Source: DASRAU01 sp036005805 (lineage in GTDB: Bacteria; Acidobacteriota; Polarisedimenticolia; Gp22-AA2). Taken from it: a stretch of 19,106 bases of DNA. A program made the position numbers and the translations under genes. Numbering within the stretch: the stretch's first letter is position 1; every line of letters starts with the position of its first letter. The notes beneath the pieces were generated by a model. That model searched no databases, was not told where the DNA came from, and saw only the letters and a list, made by a program, of their open reading frames with translations. Below are positions 7,085-13,339 of the stretch, one piece after another. The stretch covers positions 1 to 19,106 of the forward strand of contig DASYQE010000397.1 in assembly GCA_036005805.1 (NCBI GenBank). The letters are read 5' to 3'.

Positions 7085-7660
7085 TCAATGCAGCCAGACC
7101 GAGGCCTTACGAGCCCACTCGCTCGCGGGGTACCTCTGCGTCAGCAGCTCGCCCGCGGCGCCGAGATGCTTCGGGTCGTCGGTCCCCTTGTAGGCGGCGA
7201 CGCCGGCCCAGTAACACGCCTCCGGCGCCCCGCCGGAATCCGGGCGGCCGTCACAGACGGCGCGGAACATGCGCTCCGCTTCGCCGAAATGCTGTTCGTG
7301 GAATTCCAGCTTCCCCAGCCCCAGCTCGAGCTGGGCGAGGAAGTCCTCCGCCGGCAGGAATCCTTCGATGCGGTGCTGTTCCTCGCCCTGCGGGTCCAGG
7401 AGGATCTGGGTCGGAGTCCACGAGGCGCCGAAGCGCTCGAACACCGCCTCCTGGTCCCGGATGTGCACCTGGGCCGGCACGAAATGCTCGTTGATGAATG
7501 CGATCACGCGACGATCGGGGTAGACCTCGGCTTCCAGCCGGGCGCACCCGCCTCAGGCCGGCGCGGCGCTGAAATCCAGCAGCACCGGCTTGCCTGATTC
7601 ACGCGCCTGTTGCAGCGCGGCGTCGACGTCCCTCTGCCACGCGATGATCATGCTCGCCAT
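7085..7660 (-). CDS. Thioredoxin-fold selenoprotein with UxxC redox motif (UGA read as selenocysteine)
   Basis: 191 residues if the TGA at 7555-7553 is read as selenocysteine. The ATG at 7660 has a near-perfect AGGAGGT (7673-7667) six bases upstream. Before the TGA: residues 1-35, including AWQRDVDAALQQARESGKPV and LLDFSAAPA, the helix-strand start of a thioredoxin fold. After it: GGCARLEAEVYPDRRV, FINEHFVPAQVHI, then SWTPTQILLDPQG with the expected cis-proline (Pro83) and following strand. Sec36-Gly-Gly-Cys39 therefore replaces the CxxC of thioredoxins. Residues ~117-191 are helical and TPR-like. No signal peptide, so probably cytoplasmic. The frame is otherwise open, and a SECIS-like hairpin follows the TGA. 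It is first in an operon with the ferritin-like and DUF6766-like genes. The likely role is thiol-disulfide or peroxide chemistry; substrate unknown. The alternative, a true nonsense mutation or sequencing error, would have to hit exactly this codon. Confidence 0.88.
7524..7543 (-). promoter_or_regulatory. Candidate bacterial SECIS element
   Basis: Within the coding sequence just after the TGA, CGGCU (7540-7536) pairs with AGCCG (7528-7524+4, i.e. 7532-7528) around a GGA loop (7535-7533). With one bulged A, the stem extends by C-G, C-G and a G-U pair to 7543/7524. The loop starts 17 bases after the TGA and its first base is G; bacterial SECIS elements recognised by SelB usually have a G in the first two loop positions and a loop 16-37 bases from the UGA. 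A weaker competing fold pairs GGG at 7549-7547 with CCC at 7542-7540. Folding was done by eye. Confidence 0.68.
7553..7555 (-). other. In-frame TGA, probable selenocysteine codon (Sec36)
   Basis: The codon series across this point reads Ala-Ala-Pro-Ala-TGA-Gly-Gly-Cys-Ala-Arg-Leu. The TGA takes the place of the N-terminal, attacking cysteine of the thioredoxin CxxC motif, the position most often occupied by Sec in bacterial thioredoxin-like selenoproteins. The resolving cysteine three residues later is kept. Confidence 0.87.
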
Positions 7661-7666
7661 TGAAAG

Positions 7667-7673
7667 ACCTCCT
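7667..7673 (-). promoter_or_regulatory. Strong ribosome binding site of the selenoprotein gene
   Basis: AGGAGGT, a near-complete match to the anti-Shine-Dalgarno, six bases before the ATG at 7660. It fixes the start and shows that the 5' fragment before the TGA is a translated gene and not a random open frame. Confidence 0.8.
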
Positions 7674-7720
7674 CGCGAGTCGATTGTCCGGCCGGCATCA
7701 GGGGATGCACATCGGTAATA

Positions 7721-7782
7721 GTCCGCAACGGGCTTTCGGAGTCTCGTCCCGGGCGGGAGGTTGCGGACGGACCGGCGGTCCG
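7721..7782. promoter_or_regulatory. Inverted repeats in the divergent intergenic region (candidate operator)
   Basis: In the 183 bases between the divergent starts at 7660 (minus) and 7844 (plus) there is a perfect 9-bp inverted repeat, GTCCGCAAC at 7721-7729 and GTTGCGGAC at 7760-7768. It abuts a second perfect dyad, CGGACCG at 7768-7774 and CGGTCCG at 7776-7782 around one base. The heptamer TTGCGGA occurs three times: 7722-7728 inverted, 7761-7767 and 7805-7811. The last lies just upstream of the -10 box at 7817. This could be the binding site of a regulator shared by both sides. Confidence 0.45.
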
Positions 7783-7816
7783 GAACCCGGCGGGATCGGG
7801 ACTCTTGCGGATCATC

Positions 7817-7822
7817 TATACT
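7817..7822 (+). promoter_or_regulatory. -10-like box TATACT
   Basis: A near-consensus TATACT in otherwise GC-rich DNA, 21 bases before the TTG start at 7844. No good -35 hexamer is seen at the usual distance. It would give a leader of about 15 bases, enough for the GGAG at 7834-7837. Confidence 0.5.
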
Positions 7823-7843
7823 CCGCGCCATCCGGAGACCCCG

Positions 7844-8608
7844 TTGAAAGCCGCTGCCGTCGTCACCGCCGCCGTCCTCCTGCTCGCACCGACGCTTTTG
7901 CGCGCGGACGAGGTGCTGCTCAAGGGGGGAGCGAAGTTCAGCGGCCGCATCGAGTCGCAGACCGACACGATGATCACCATCAACATCGGGGACGGTGTCG
8001 TCGGCGTGCCGATGGCCCGCGTGGACAAGGTCGTCCGTGGCCACTCGCCGCTCGACGAGTACGCGGCGCGGGCGAAGGCGCTCACCGAGCAGGACGCCGA
8101 AGGCTGGCGCGCGCTCGGCCGCTGGGCCAACTCCCAGGGGCTCCAGGCGCAGGCGCGCGAGGCCGCCCGCAAGGTGCTGGTGGTGCTCCCGGACGACCCG
8201 GAGGCGCGCGGCGCGCTCGGTTACGTCAAGCAGGATGGGCGCTGGATGACCGAGGAGGAGAGCTACAAGGCGCGCGGCTATGTGCAGGTGGGAGGGGAGT
8301 GGATGACCCGCGCCGAGGCGCAGCAGGTGCAGGCCTCCGCCGCCGCCGAGCAGGCCGTGCAGGACGCCGAGCGCCGCGCCAACCAGGCGGAGGCGGACAA
8401 GATCCTCGCCGAGCAGCGGGCCGACAAAGCGGAGGAGCGGGCCCGTGAGGCGGAGGAGGTCGATCCCTGGACGGCGATGAACAACAACACGAATGCTGCC
8501 TGGTACGGCGGCTGGGGGTACGGCGTGGTCGGCTGGCCCTCCACGGCGACCGTGACCGGGCGCGGAGGCAACACCGTCCCCCTCAACAAGCTGCCGGAGC
8601 GTCCGTGA
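7844..8608 (+). CDS. Exported protein of unknown function with coiled coil
   Basis: 254 residues from a TTG at 7844, chosen because GGAG sits six bases before it and because a clean signal peptide (K2 then a hydrophobic run, cleavage likely after LLRA, residue 21) starts exactly there; an upstream in-frame start at 7805 would overlap the promoter. Mature residues ~22-62 form a small beta-domain (LLKGGAKFSGRIES..., then VPMARVDKVVRG) seen in many planctomycete and acidobacterial exported proteins. A helical middle follows, then two short GxWMT motifs near 136-160 (GRWMTEEE and GEWMTRAE). Residues ~165-205 are Ala/Glu/Arg/Gln-rich, a likely coiled coil. The C-terminus is Gly/Trp/Tyr/Asn-rich. 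It overlaps the next gene's start region, indicating an operon. Function not recognised. Confidence 0.75.
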   Translation: MKAAAVVTAAVLLLAPTLLRADEVLLKGGAKFSGRIESQTDTMITINIGDGVVGVPMARVDKVVRGHSPLDEYAARAKALTEQDAEGWRALGRWANSQGLQAQAREAARKVLVVLPDDPEARGALGYVKQDGRWMTEEESYKARGYVQVGGEWMTRAEAQQVQASAAAEQAVQDAERRANQAEADKILAEQRADKAEERAREAEEVDPWTAMNNNTNAAWYGGWGYGVVGWPSTATVTGRGGNTVPLNKLPERP

Positions 8609-9411
8609 TGACGGCTTCGCTCCGGGGGCGCCACCTTCTCTGCGGCACGGCGGTCATCGCCCTGACGGTGATGGCCGGCCCTGTGCCCGCCGGCGCCGCG
8701 CCCGCTGCGGCCACGACCTCCGCGCCCACCCAGGCCCTGACGGCGGAGCAGATCGTCGAGAAGCATGTCGCCGCCCGTGGCGGCCTCCAGAAGATCCGCG
8801 CCATCCAGACGCTGCGCGAGAGCGGCCGCATGACCGAGGGACCAAACCGCGAGGCTCTCGTCACCCGCGAGCTGAAGCGTCCGGCGCAGAGCCGCTTCGA
8901 GATCACGCTGCAGGGGGTCACCGGCGTCTTCGTGTCGGACGGGACGAAGGGATGGAAGATCAATCCTTTCGACGGCGACTTCGAGCCGAAGCCGCTCCCG
9001 GAGGCGGCGATCCGCGAGGCGGCCGAGCAGGCGGACATCGAGGGCCCGCTCGTGGACTGGAAGGCGAAGGGGCATACCATCGCCCTCGCCGGCCGCGAGA
9101 GCGTCAACGGTCGGGATGCTTTCAAGATCCAGGTGACGCTCAACAGCGGCGGCACGCGCACCGAGTACATCGATGCGAAGACGTTCCAACGCGTCCGCTC
9201 CGACTCGACCCGCACCATGAAGGGACACGCGGTGCAGATCACCGCCACGTTCGGCGACTACAAGAAGAGCGGCGGCGTCGCCTTCCCGCACACCGTCGAG
9301 ATCTCCGCCTCCGGGCGCCCGCAGAAGATGCGGGTCGTGGTGGACAAGATCGAGGTCAATCCGCCGCTCCCGGCCGATCGCTTCGCGATGGTCGAGCTCG
9401 CCAAGCCCTGA
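8608..9411 (+). CDS. Exported LolA/outer-membrane-lipoprotein-sorting-like protein
   Basis: 267 residues. The ATG at 8608 overlaps the upstream TGA (TGATG); a GTG at 8605 is also possible, and GGAG at 8595-8598 serves either. Residues 1-32 are a signal peptide ending near AGA-AP. The mature part starts with LTAEQIVEKHVAARGGLQKI, a phrase typical of LolA-like 'outer membrane lipoprotein-sorting' proteins. Then come alternating beta strands (RFEITLQGVTGVFVSDGTKGWKI..., FKIQVTLNSGGTRTEYIDAKT, KKSGGVAFPHTVEI). Such proteins adopt an open beta-barrel that holds hydrophobic ligands in the periplasm; whether this one carries lipoproteins is unknown. It is co-transcribed with the exported gene before it. 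Confidence 0.78.
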   Translation: MTASLRGRHLLCGTAVIALTVMAGPVPAGAAPAAATTSAPTQALTAEQIVEKHVAARGGLQKIRAIQTLRESGRMTEGPNREALVTRELKRPAQSRFEITLQGVTGVFVSDGTKGWKINPFDGDFEPKPLPEAAIREAAEQADIEGPLVDWKAKGHTIALAGRESVNGRDAFKIQVTLNSGGTRTEYIDAKTFQRVRSDSTRTMKGHAVQITATFGDYKKSGGVAFPHTVEISASGRPQKMRVVVDKIEVNPPLPADRFAMVELAKP

Positions 9412-9459
9412 GCCTCCCCCAGGCGCCTCGCCCGCGATCCCGCATGTCGGCACTTGCAT

Positions 9460-9465
9460 TAGACT
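9460..9465 (+). promoter_or_regulatory. -10-like box TAGACT before the M20 gene
   Basis: TAGACT ends seven bases before the ATG at 9473, and no Shine-Dalgarno sequence is visible. A start of transcription at the usual distance would make the mRNA leaderless or nearly so. The bases after it (CCGCG) match those after the TATACT box at 7817. Confidence 0.45.
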
Positions 9466-9472
9466 CCGCGGC

Positions 9473-11011
9473 ATGCTGACAAGAACCCGTCGCCTGGCTC
9501 CGTCGTTCGCCGTATCCCTCTGCGCCGTGCTGGCTGTCGGCGCCGCCGCGGCTGCATCCAAAGCCGCGCCCAAGGCCGCGTCCGGGCCCGACCCGCGCGC
9601 CGCCATCAAGGCCGAGATCGCCAGGCGGCACGACGAAGGCGTGAAGCGCCTGCAGGACTGGGTGAAGCAGCCCGCCATCGCCGCCGAGAACCGCGGCATG
9701 AACGAGGGGTGCGACACGATGATGCGGCTGGCGCGCGAGGCCGGCTTCGCGAACGTCACGCGCGTGGACACCGACGGCCACCCGGGGGTCTTCGCAACGC
9801 TCGACGCGGGCGCGGCGAAAACGATCGGGCTCTACTTCATGTACGACGTGAAGCAGGCCGACCCGGCCGAGTGGTCGTCGCCGCCGTTCGATGCCGCCAT
9901 CGTGGACAAGCCGGGCTTCGGCAAGGTCGTGGTCGGGCGCGGCGCCGTCAACCAGAAGGGGCCCGAGGCGGCGTTCCTCGCGGCGCTCCACGCCATCCGC
10001 GGCGCCGGTCAGAAGCCGCCGGTGAACCTGGTGCTGGTGGCGGAAGGGGAGGAGGAGATCGGCTCGCCGCACTTCCGCCAGATCGTCCAGAAGCCCGAGG
10101 TGTCGGCGGCCCTGAAGAAGTGCTCCGGCGTTTTCATGCCGAGCGCCTCGCAGGATCCGGACGGCAGCGTCCAGGTCTCGCTCGGCGCCAAGGGGGTGGT
10201 CGAGCTGGAGCTGGTGTCGAGCGGCGAGAAGTGGGGACGCGGCCCGGGCAAGGACGTGCACTCGAGCAACCGCGCGCGGCTCGACAGCCCCGCGTTCCAT
10301 TTGGTGCAGGCGCTGGCGACGCTGATCAATGCGGACGGCGACCCGGCGATCGACGGCTTCGCCGCCGCGGCCCGGCCGGTCTCCGCCGCCGAGAAGAGCA
10401 TGCTCGACGCCGCCGCAACCCGCGTGTCGGAGGAGACGGCGAAGAAGCTCCTCGCGACCACCCGCTGGGCCCATGGCGACAACTGGCGCGGCTCGCTCGA
10501 GCGCTTCGTCTCGACCCCGACGGTGAACATCGAGGGTCTCGTCGCCGGCTACACCGGTCCGGGAGGGAAGACCGTGCTGCCGCACCGGGCGGTGGCCAAG
10601 CTCGACCTGCGCCTGGTGCCGGACATGACCTTCGACGGCGCCGTCGCGGCGCTGAAGGCCCATCTCGCCAAGCGTGGGTTCGGCGACATCGAGGTGAACC
10701 CGTCGGGCGGCTATGACCCGACCGGCACCCCGCCCGACGCGGCGATCATCCGGGCGGCGATGTCGGTGTACAAGAAGGATGGGCTCGACCCGTTCCTCTG
10801 GCCGCGCAACGCCGGCTCGTATCCCGGTTGCGTTTTCACCGGCGAGCCGCTGAAGCTGGCTGCGGGCCACTTCGGGCTCGGCCACGGCAGCGGCGCCCAT
10901 GCCCCGGACGAGTACTTCGTCATCGAGTCGTCCAACCCGAAGATGACGGGCTGGGACGGCGCGGTGACCTCGTTCGTGGACTACCTGTACGAGCTGGCAG
11001 CGACCAACTGA
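9473..11011 (+). CDS. Exported M20-family peptidase homologue with altered metal site
   Basis: 512 residues. The ATG at 9473 begins a signal peptide (RTRR, then a hydrophobic run, ending near AAAAAS, residue ~28). The body aligns along M20 dipeptidases: YFMYDVKQADPAEWSSPPFD near 121-140, VVVGRGAVNQKGPEAA near 152-167, LVAEGEEEIGSPHF near 188-201, a dimerisation/lid domain, and GSGAHAPDEYFVIE near the end. Normal M20 enzymes bind two zinc ions through HxD, a bridging Asp, Glu, Asp and His. Here the first His is Met123 (M-Y-D125), the bridging Asp is Asn160, and the later SD pair is not evident; Glu194/Glu195 and the final His remain. It may be inactive, use another metal, or belong to a diverged exported subfamily. 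It ends three bases from the convergent protease gene. Confidence 0.88.
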   Translation: MLTRTRRLAPSFAVSLCAVLAVGAAAAASKAAPKAASGPDPRAAIKAEIARRHDEGVKRLQDWVKQPAIAAENRGMNEGCDTMMRLAREAGFANVTRVDTDGHPGVFATLDAGAAKTIGLYFMYDVKQADPAEWSSPPFDAAIVDKPGFGKVVVGRGAVNQKGPEAAFLAALHAIRGAGQKPPVNLVLVAEGEEEIGSPHFRQIVQKPEVSAALKKCSGVFMPSASQDPDGSVQVSLGAKGVVELELVSSGEKWGRGPGKDVHSSNRARLDSPAFHLVQALATLINADGDPAIDGFAAAARPVSAAEKSMLDAAATRVSEETAKKLLATTRWAHGDNWRGSLERFVSTPTVNIEGLVAGYTGPGGKTVLPHRAVAKLDLRLVPDMTFDGAVAALKAHLAKRGFGDIEVNPSGGYDPTGTPPDAAIIRAAMSVYKKDGLDPFLWPRNAGSYPGCVFTGEPLKLAAGHFGLGHGSGAHAPDEYFVIESSNPKMTGWDGAVTSFVDYLYELAATN

Positions 11012-11014
11012 GAC

Positions 11015-12565
11015 TCAGGGATTGCTGGTGATGCGCAGGTCGTACGACCCGTAGATCCCCAGATCGGTCGCGTGGAACGACTTGACGTAGAGCGTGCCGC
11101 TCGACGTCGCCGTGTAGACCATGAGGGACGAGTCGTCCCCCGTCGCCCGGTTGTCGTTCGATGCGAGCACGGTCGAGCCGTTCGACGCGTAGAGGACGAG
11201 CGAGGTGTTCGCCTTCCCTGTCAGATTCAGGGTCTCGATGGTGTAGGTGGTCCCGGCGACGGCCGTGAACGAGAAGAAGTCGTTGTCCACCTCGCCGACC
11301 CCGTTGTTGTTCACGTCCGCGAAAAAGGTGCGGTGGACGGTGCCGTTGACGGGGATCGGCTGCGCCGCCGCCACGCTGTCGTTCGGCTCGGCGGCGTCGG
11401 TGTAGTACTCGACGCCGGTCCGCTGGAACGCGGCGATCAAGTCGGTCTTGAATCCCTTGCCGCGCGTGAACCAGCCGTCCCAGAAATCCTCCAGGCTCTT
11501 GTTCACCGCCGTCTTCACGTAGTTCTTGTCCACGTCCCAGTTGTCGGCATCCGGCCGGGCCGCCGTCTCGTCGTCGACGCCCGGGGTCGAGTCGGCCGTG
11601 GCGGCCGAATCGTTGACGTCCCAGAGGGCCGAATAGACCGCGACCTCGCTGGTGGCGCCGTCGCACGCATAGGGATTCTCGTTCTCGACGTCGAAGAAGA
11701 AGTCGAGATTACCCGGCCCCGGCCCGCCGGTGGTCTTCACGTACAGCTCGGGGTGCGGCAGGTTGAAGGAACGGCGCATCGCCTGGCCGAACCAGGTGGC
11801 GCGCCCCTCTTCGTAAGCCAGGCGCAAATCCTGGTTGCAGTCGAGCAGGTGGTGCGCGCCCCCGGGGCTGTCGGTGGCCGAGTAGACGTGGAACGCGTAG
11901 TGGCCGCTCTCGTGCGAGAACACGGTGTCGTTGTAGGCGCTGTTGTCCCCGACCGTGACCGTGCGGGTGGTGCGGTCGTACGAAGACGCGGCCGCGCCCG
12001 AGCCGTTCTCCCATTCGTACGTCAGCGGCGTCCCGGAGCCCGGCTTCGAGCCGTTCATCACCTGGATGAAGTCCATGACCCGGATCCCGGTGTCGTAGAT
12101 GTTGAACGCCTCGCCGCCGGCGCCGATCGCCGCGGTCAGGGTGCCGAAGTTCACGTTGGTGTTCGGACCGTGGTTGGCGACGTTCGCGGAGGCAACGGCG
12201 TAGGGGTTCTTCGGGATCAGCCGGTTCTGCACCTTCATGAAGACGTTGCTGACCGCGGTCGAGGCCGTCAGGACGCGGACGTAAACGGTGCGGGTGCTGC
12301 TGTCGGTCACCGCGATGCTGAAGTTGCCGCTGGCATCGGTGGCGCCGGTCGCCAGCACCGCCTTCTTCGCCGGGGCATTCGGATCGCGCACCTCGATCGT
12401 CGCGAAGCGGATCGGCAGGGAGGGCTCGACGCCGGTGAAGCCGTTCTGGTCGAACTCGCGGTCGACGTACCGGAAGGTCCCCGAGGCGGTCCAGTTGGCC
12501 GACGCAAGGCCGGACGAGACCAGCCACGCGGCGAGGGAGACGAGCAGCAGGCGGCGCGCGCTCAT
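11015..12565 (-). CDS. Secreted zinc metalloprotease-like protein with PPC domain
   Basis: 516 residues. The ATG at 12565 overlaps the TGA of the upstream gene (ATGA). Residues 1-23 are a signal peptide ending ASA. Residues ~45-110 resemble a carboxypeptidase-regulatory-like beta-domain (ATIEVRDPNAP..., TGATDASGNFSI). The catalytic region has H218-E-S-G-H222, an HExxH zinc motif, and YEEGRATWFG at 251-260 with Glu252/253 as probable third ligand. Residues ~390-510 match a bacterial pre-peptidase C-terminal (PPC) domain, starting AEPNDSVAAAQPI and followed by DNDFFSF, a beta-jelly-roll often removed after secretion. It is likely an exported gluzincin-type peptidase; substrate unknown. The family is not named by me. 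The small exported protein gene lies directly upstream in the same operon. Confidence 0.85.
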   Translation of the reverse strand: MSARRLLLVSLAAWLVSSGLASANWTASGTFRYVDREFDQNGFTGVEPSLPIRFATIEVRDPNAPAKKAVLATGATDASGNFSIAVTDSSTRTVYVRVLTASTAVSNVFMKVQNRLIPKNPYAVASANVANHGPNTNVNFGTLTAAIGAGGEAFNIYDTGIRVMDFIQVMNGSKPGSGTPLTYEWENGSGAAASSYDRTTRTVTVGDNSAYNDTVFSHESGHYAFHVYSATDSPGGAHHLLDCNQDLRLAYEEGRATWFGQAMRRSFNLPHPELYVKTTGGPGPGNLDFFFDVENENPYACDGATSEVAVYSALWDVNDSAATADSTPGVDDETAARPDADNWDVDKNYVKTAVNKSLEDFWDGWFTRGKGFKTDLIAAFQRTGVEYYTDAAEPNDSVAAAQPIPVNGTVHRTFFADVNNNGVGEVDNDFFSFTAVAGTTYTIETLNLTGKANTSLVLYASNGSTVLASNDNRATGDDSSLMVYTATSSGTLYVKSFHATDLGIYGSYDLRITSNP

Positions 12566-13143
12566 GCCCCCTCCGTCGCGGCGCCGGTCACCTCGGCCGC
12601 CGGATACTCGTGCGCGCCGCCCTTCACCTTCCCCTTCGGCTCCTTCGCTCCGACGAGCAGCTGGTGGCTCGCCGCCCGGCGAATGGTCTTGCCGTGCGCC
12701 ACTCCCGAGACCTCGACCGCGATGGAGTAGCGGCCGTCCTCCGGGACGATCACCTCGACCGGCACCGAAACCGTGCCACCCGCCGAGAGGTTGACGTTCC
12801 AGGTCTTCGTGTCGCTCCCGTCGGCGAAGACCACGTGCGCCGGCGCCTTCGCCTGGAGCACCGCCTCATCGATGGCGACCCCGGCGGTCACCGTGAGGCG
12901 CAGCGAGGCGATCCCCCCGTGCAGGTTCTTCTGCAGCGAGGTCATCGCCACCTCCACCCCGAGAGGAGGCAGCGGCTCGGACGTCCTCGTGTCGGGCGCC
13001 ATCCCGGCGGTGGACTTGCCGGCGTGCTGGACCTTCGCCGGAGCCGCGGAACGCGGCACCGAACCGGCGTCGCCGCCCGGCATGGATCGGATCGCCAGGG
13101 GAATGAGAAGCATGAAACAGGCGGAGGACCATCGACGGATCAT
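12562..13143 (-). CDS. Small exported beta-rich protein, function unknown
   Basis: 193 residues from the ATG at 13143, preceded by AAAGGGG at about ten bases; an upstream in-frame start at 13230 would place 29 basic residues before the signal peptide and is less likely. MIRRWSSACFMLLIPLAI is an export signal. Residues ~65-165 alternate hydrophobic and polar residues with a mostly beta pattern (LGVEVAMTSLQKNLHG, LRLTVTAGVAID, TWNVNLSAGGTVSVPVEVI, GRYSIAVEVSG), resembling an Ig-like or CARDB-like sandwich. The C-terminal ~25 residues are polar. The four-base overlap with the protease gene implies coupled expression, so it may be an accessory or inhibitor of that protease; this is inference. Confidence 0.75.
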   Translation of the reverse strand: MIRRWSSACFMLLIPLAIRSMPGGDAGSVPRSAAPAKVQHAGKSTAGMAPDTRTSEPLPPLGVEVAMTSLQKNLHGGIASLRLTVTAGVAIDEAVLQAKAPAHVVFADGSDTKTWNVNLSAGGTVSVPVEVIVPEDGRYSIAVEVSGVAHGKTIRRAASHQLLVGAKEPKGKVKGGAHEYPAAEVTGAATEGA

Positions 13144-13339
13144 GTCCGACCCCTTTCGCAGGATGAAAAAGGTGCTGGGACAGTCTTTTCTGGTGCGGCG
13201 GCGGCAGCCGGCAGTTTCTTCGCGCGTCATTTACGGCCGATCCGCCCGTCCGTCAACAAGTATTTGAGATTCCTGAAGACCCGGATGGCGGGAACGGGGA
13301 ACCGGTTCATGGCGGACGCCGTATGCCCCCATAACGACC
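13144..13339. promoter_or_regulatory. Divergent intergenic region
   Basis: 196 bases between the exported-protein/protease operon (leftward) and the ADOP permease (rightward). It is richer in A and T than its surroundings, for example TCAACAAGTATTTGAGATTCC near 13252-13273 and GGATGAAAAAGG near 13161-13172, so promoters for both directions probably lie here. I see no clear -35/-10 pair and no repeat. Confidence 0.4.

Noticed and set aside
7553..7660. Reading the thioredoxin-like gene as a pseudogene or as two separate genes split at the TGA
   Set aside because: The only disruption is one TGA at the redox-cysteine position; no frameshift occurs, coding character continues on both sides, the resolving Cys and cis-Pro are intact, and a SECIS-like hairpin follows.
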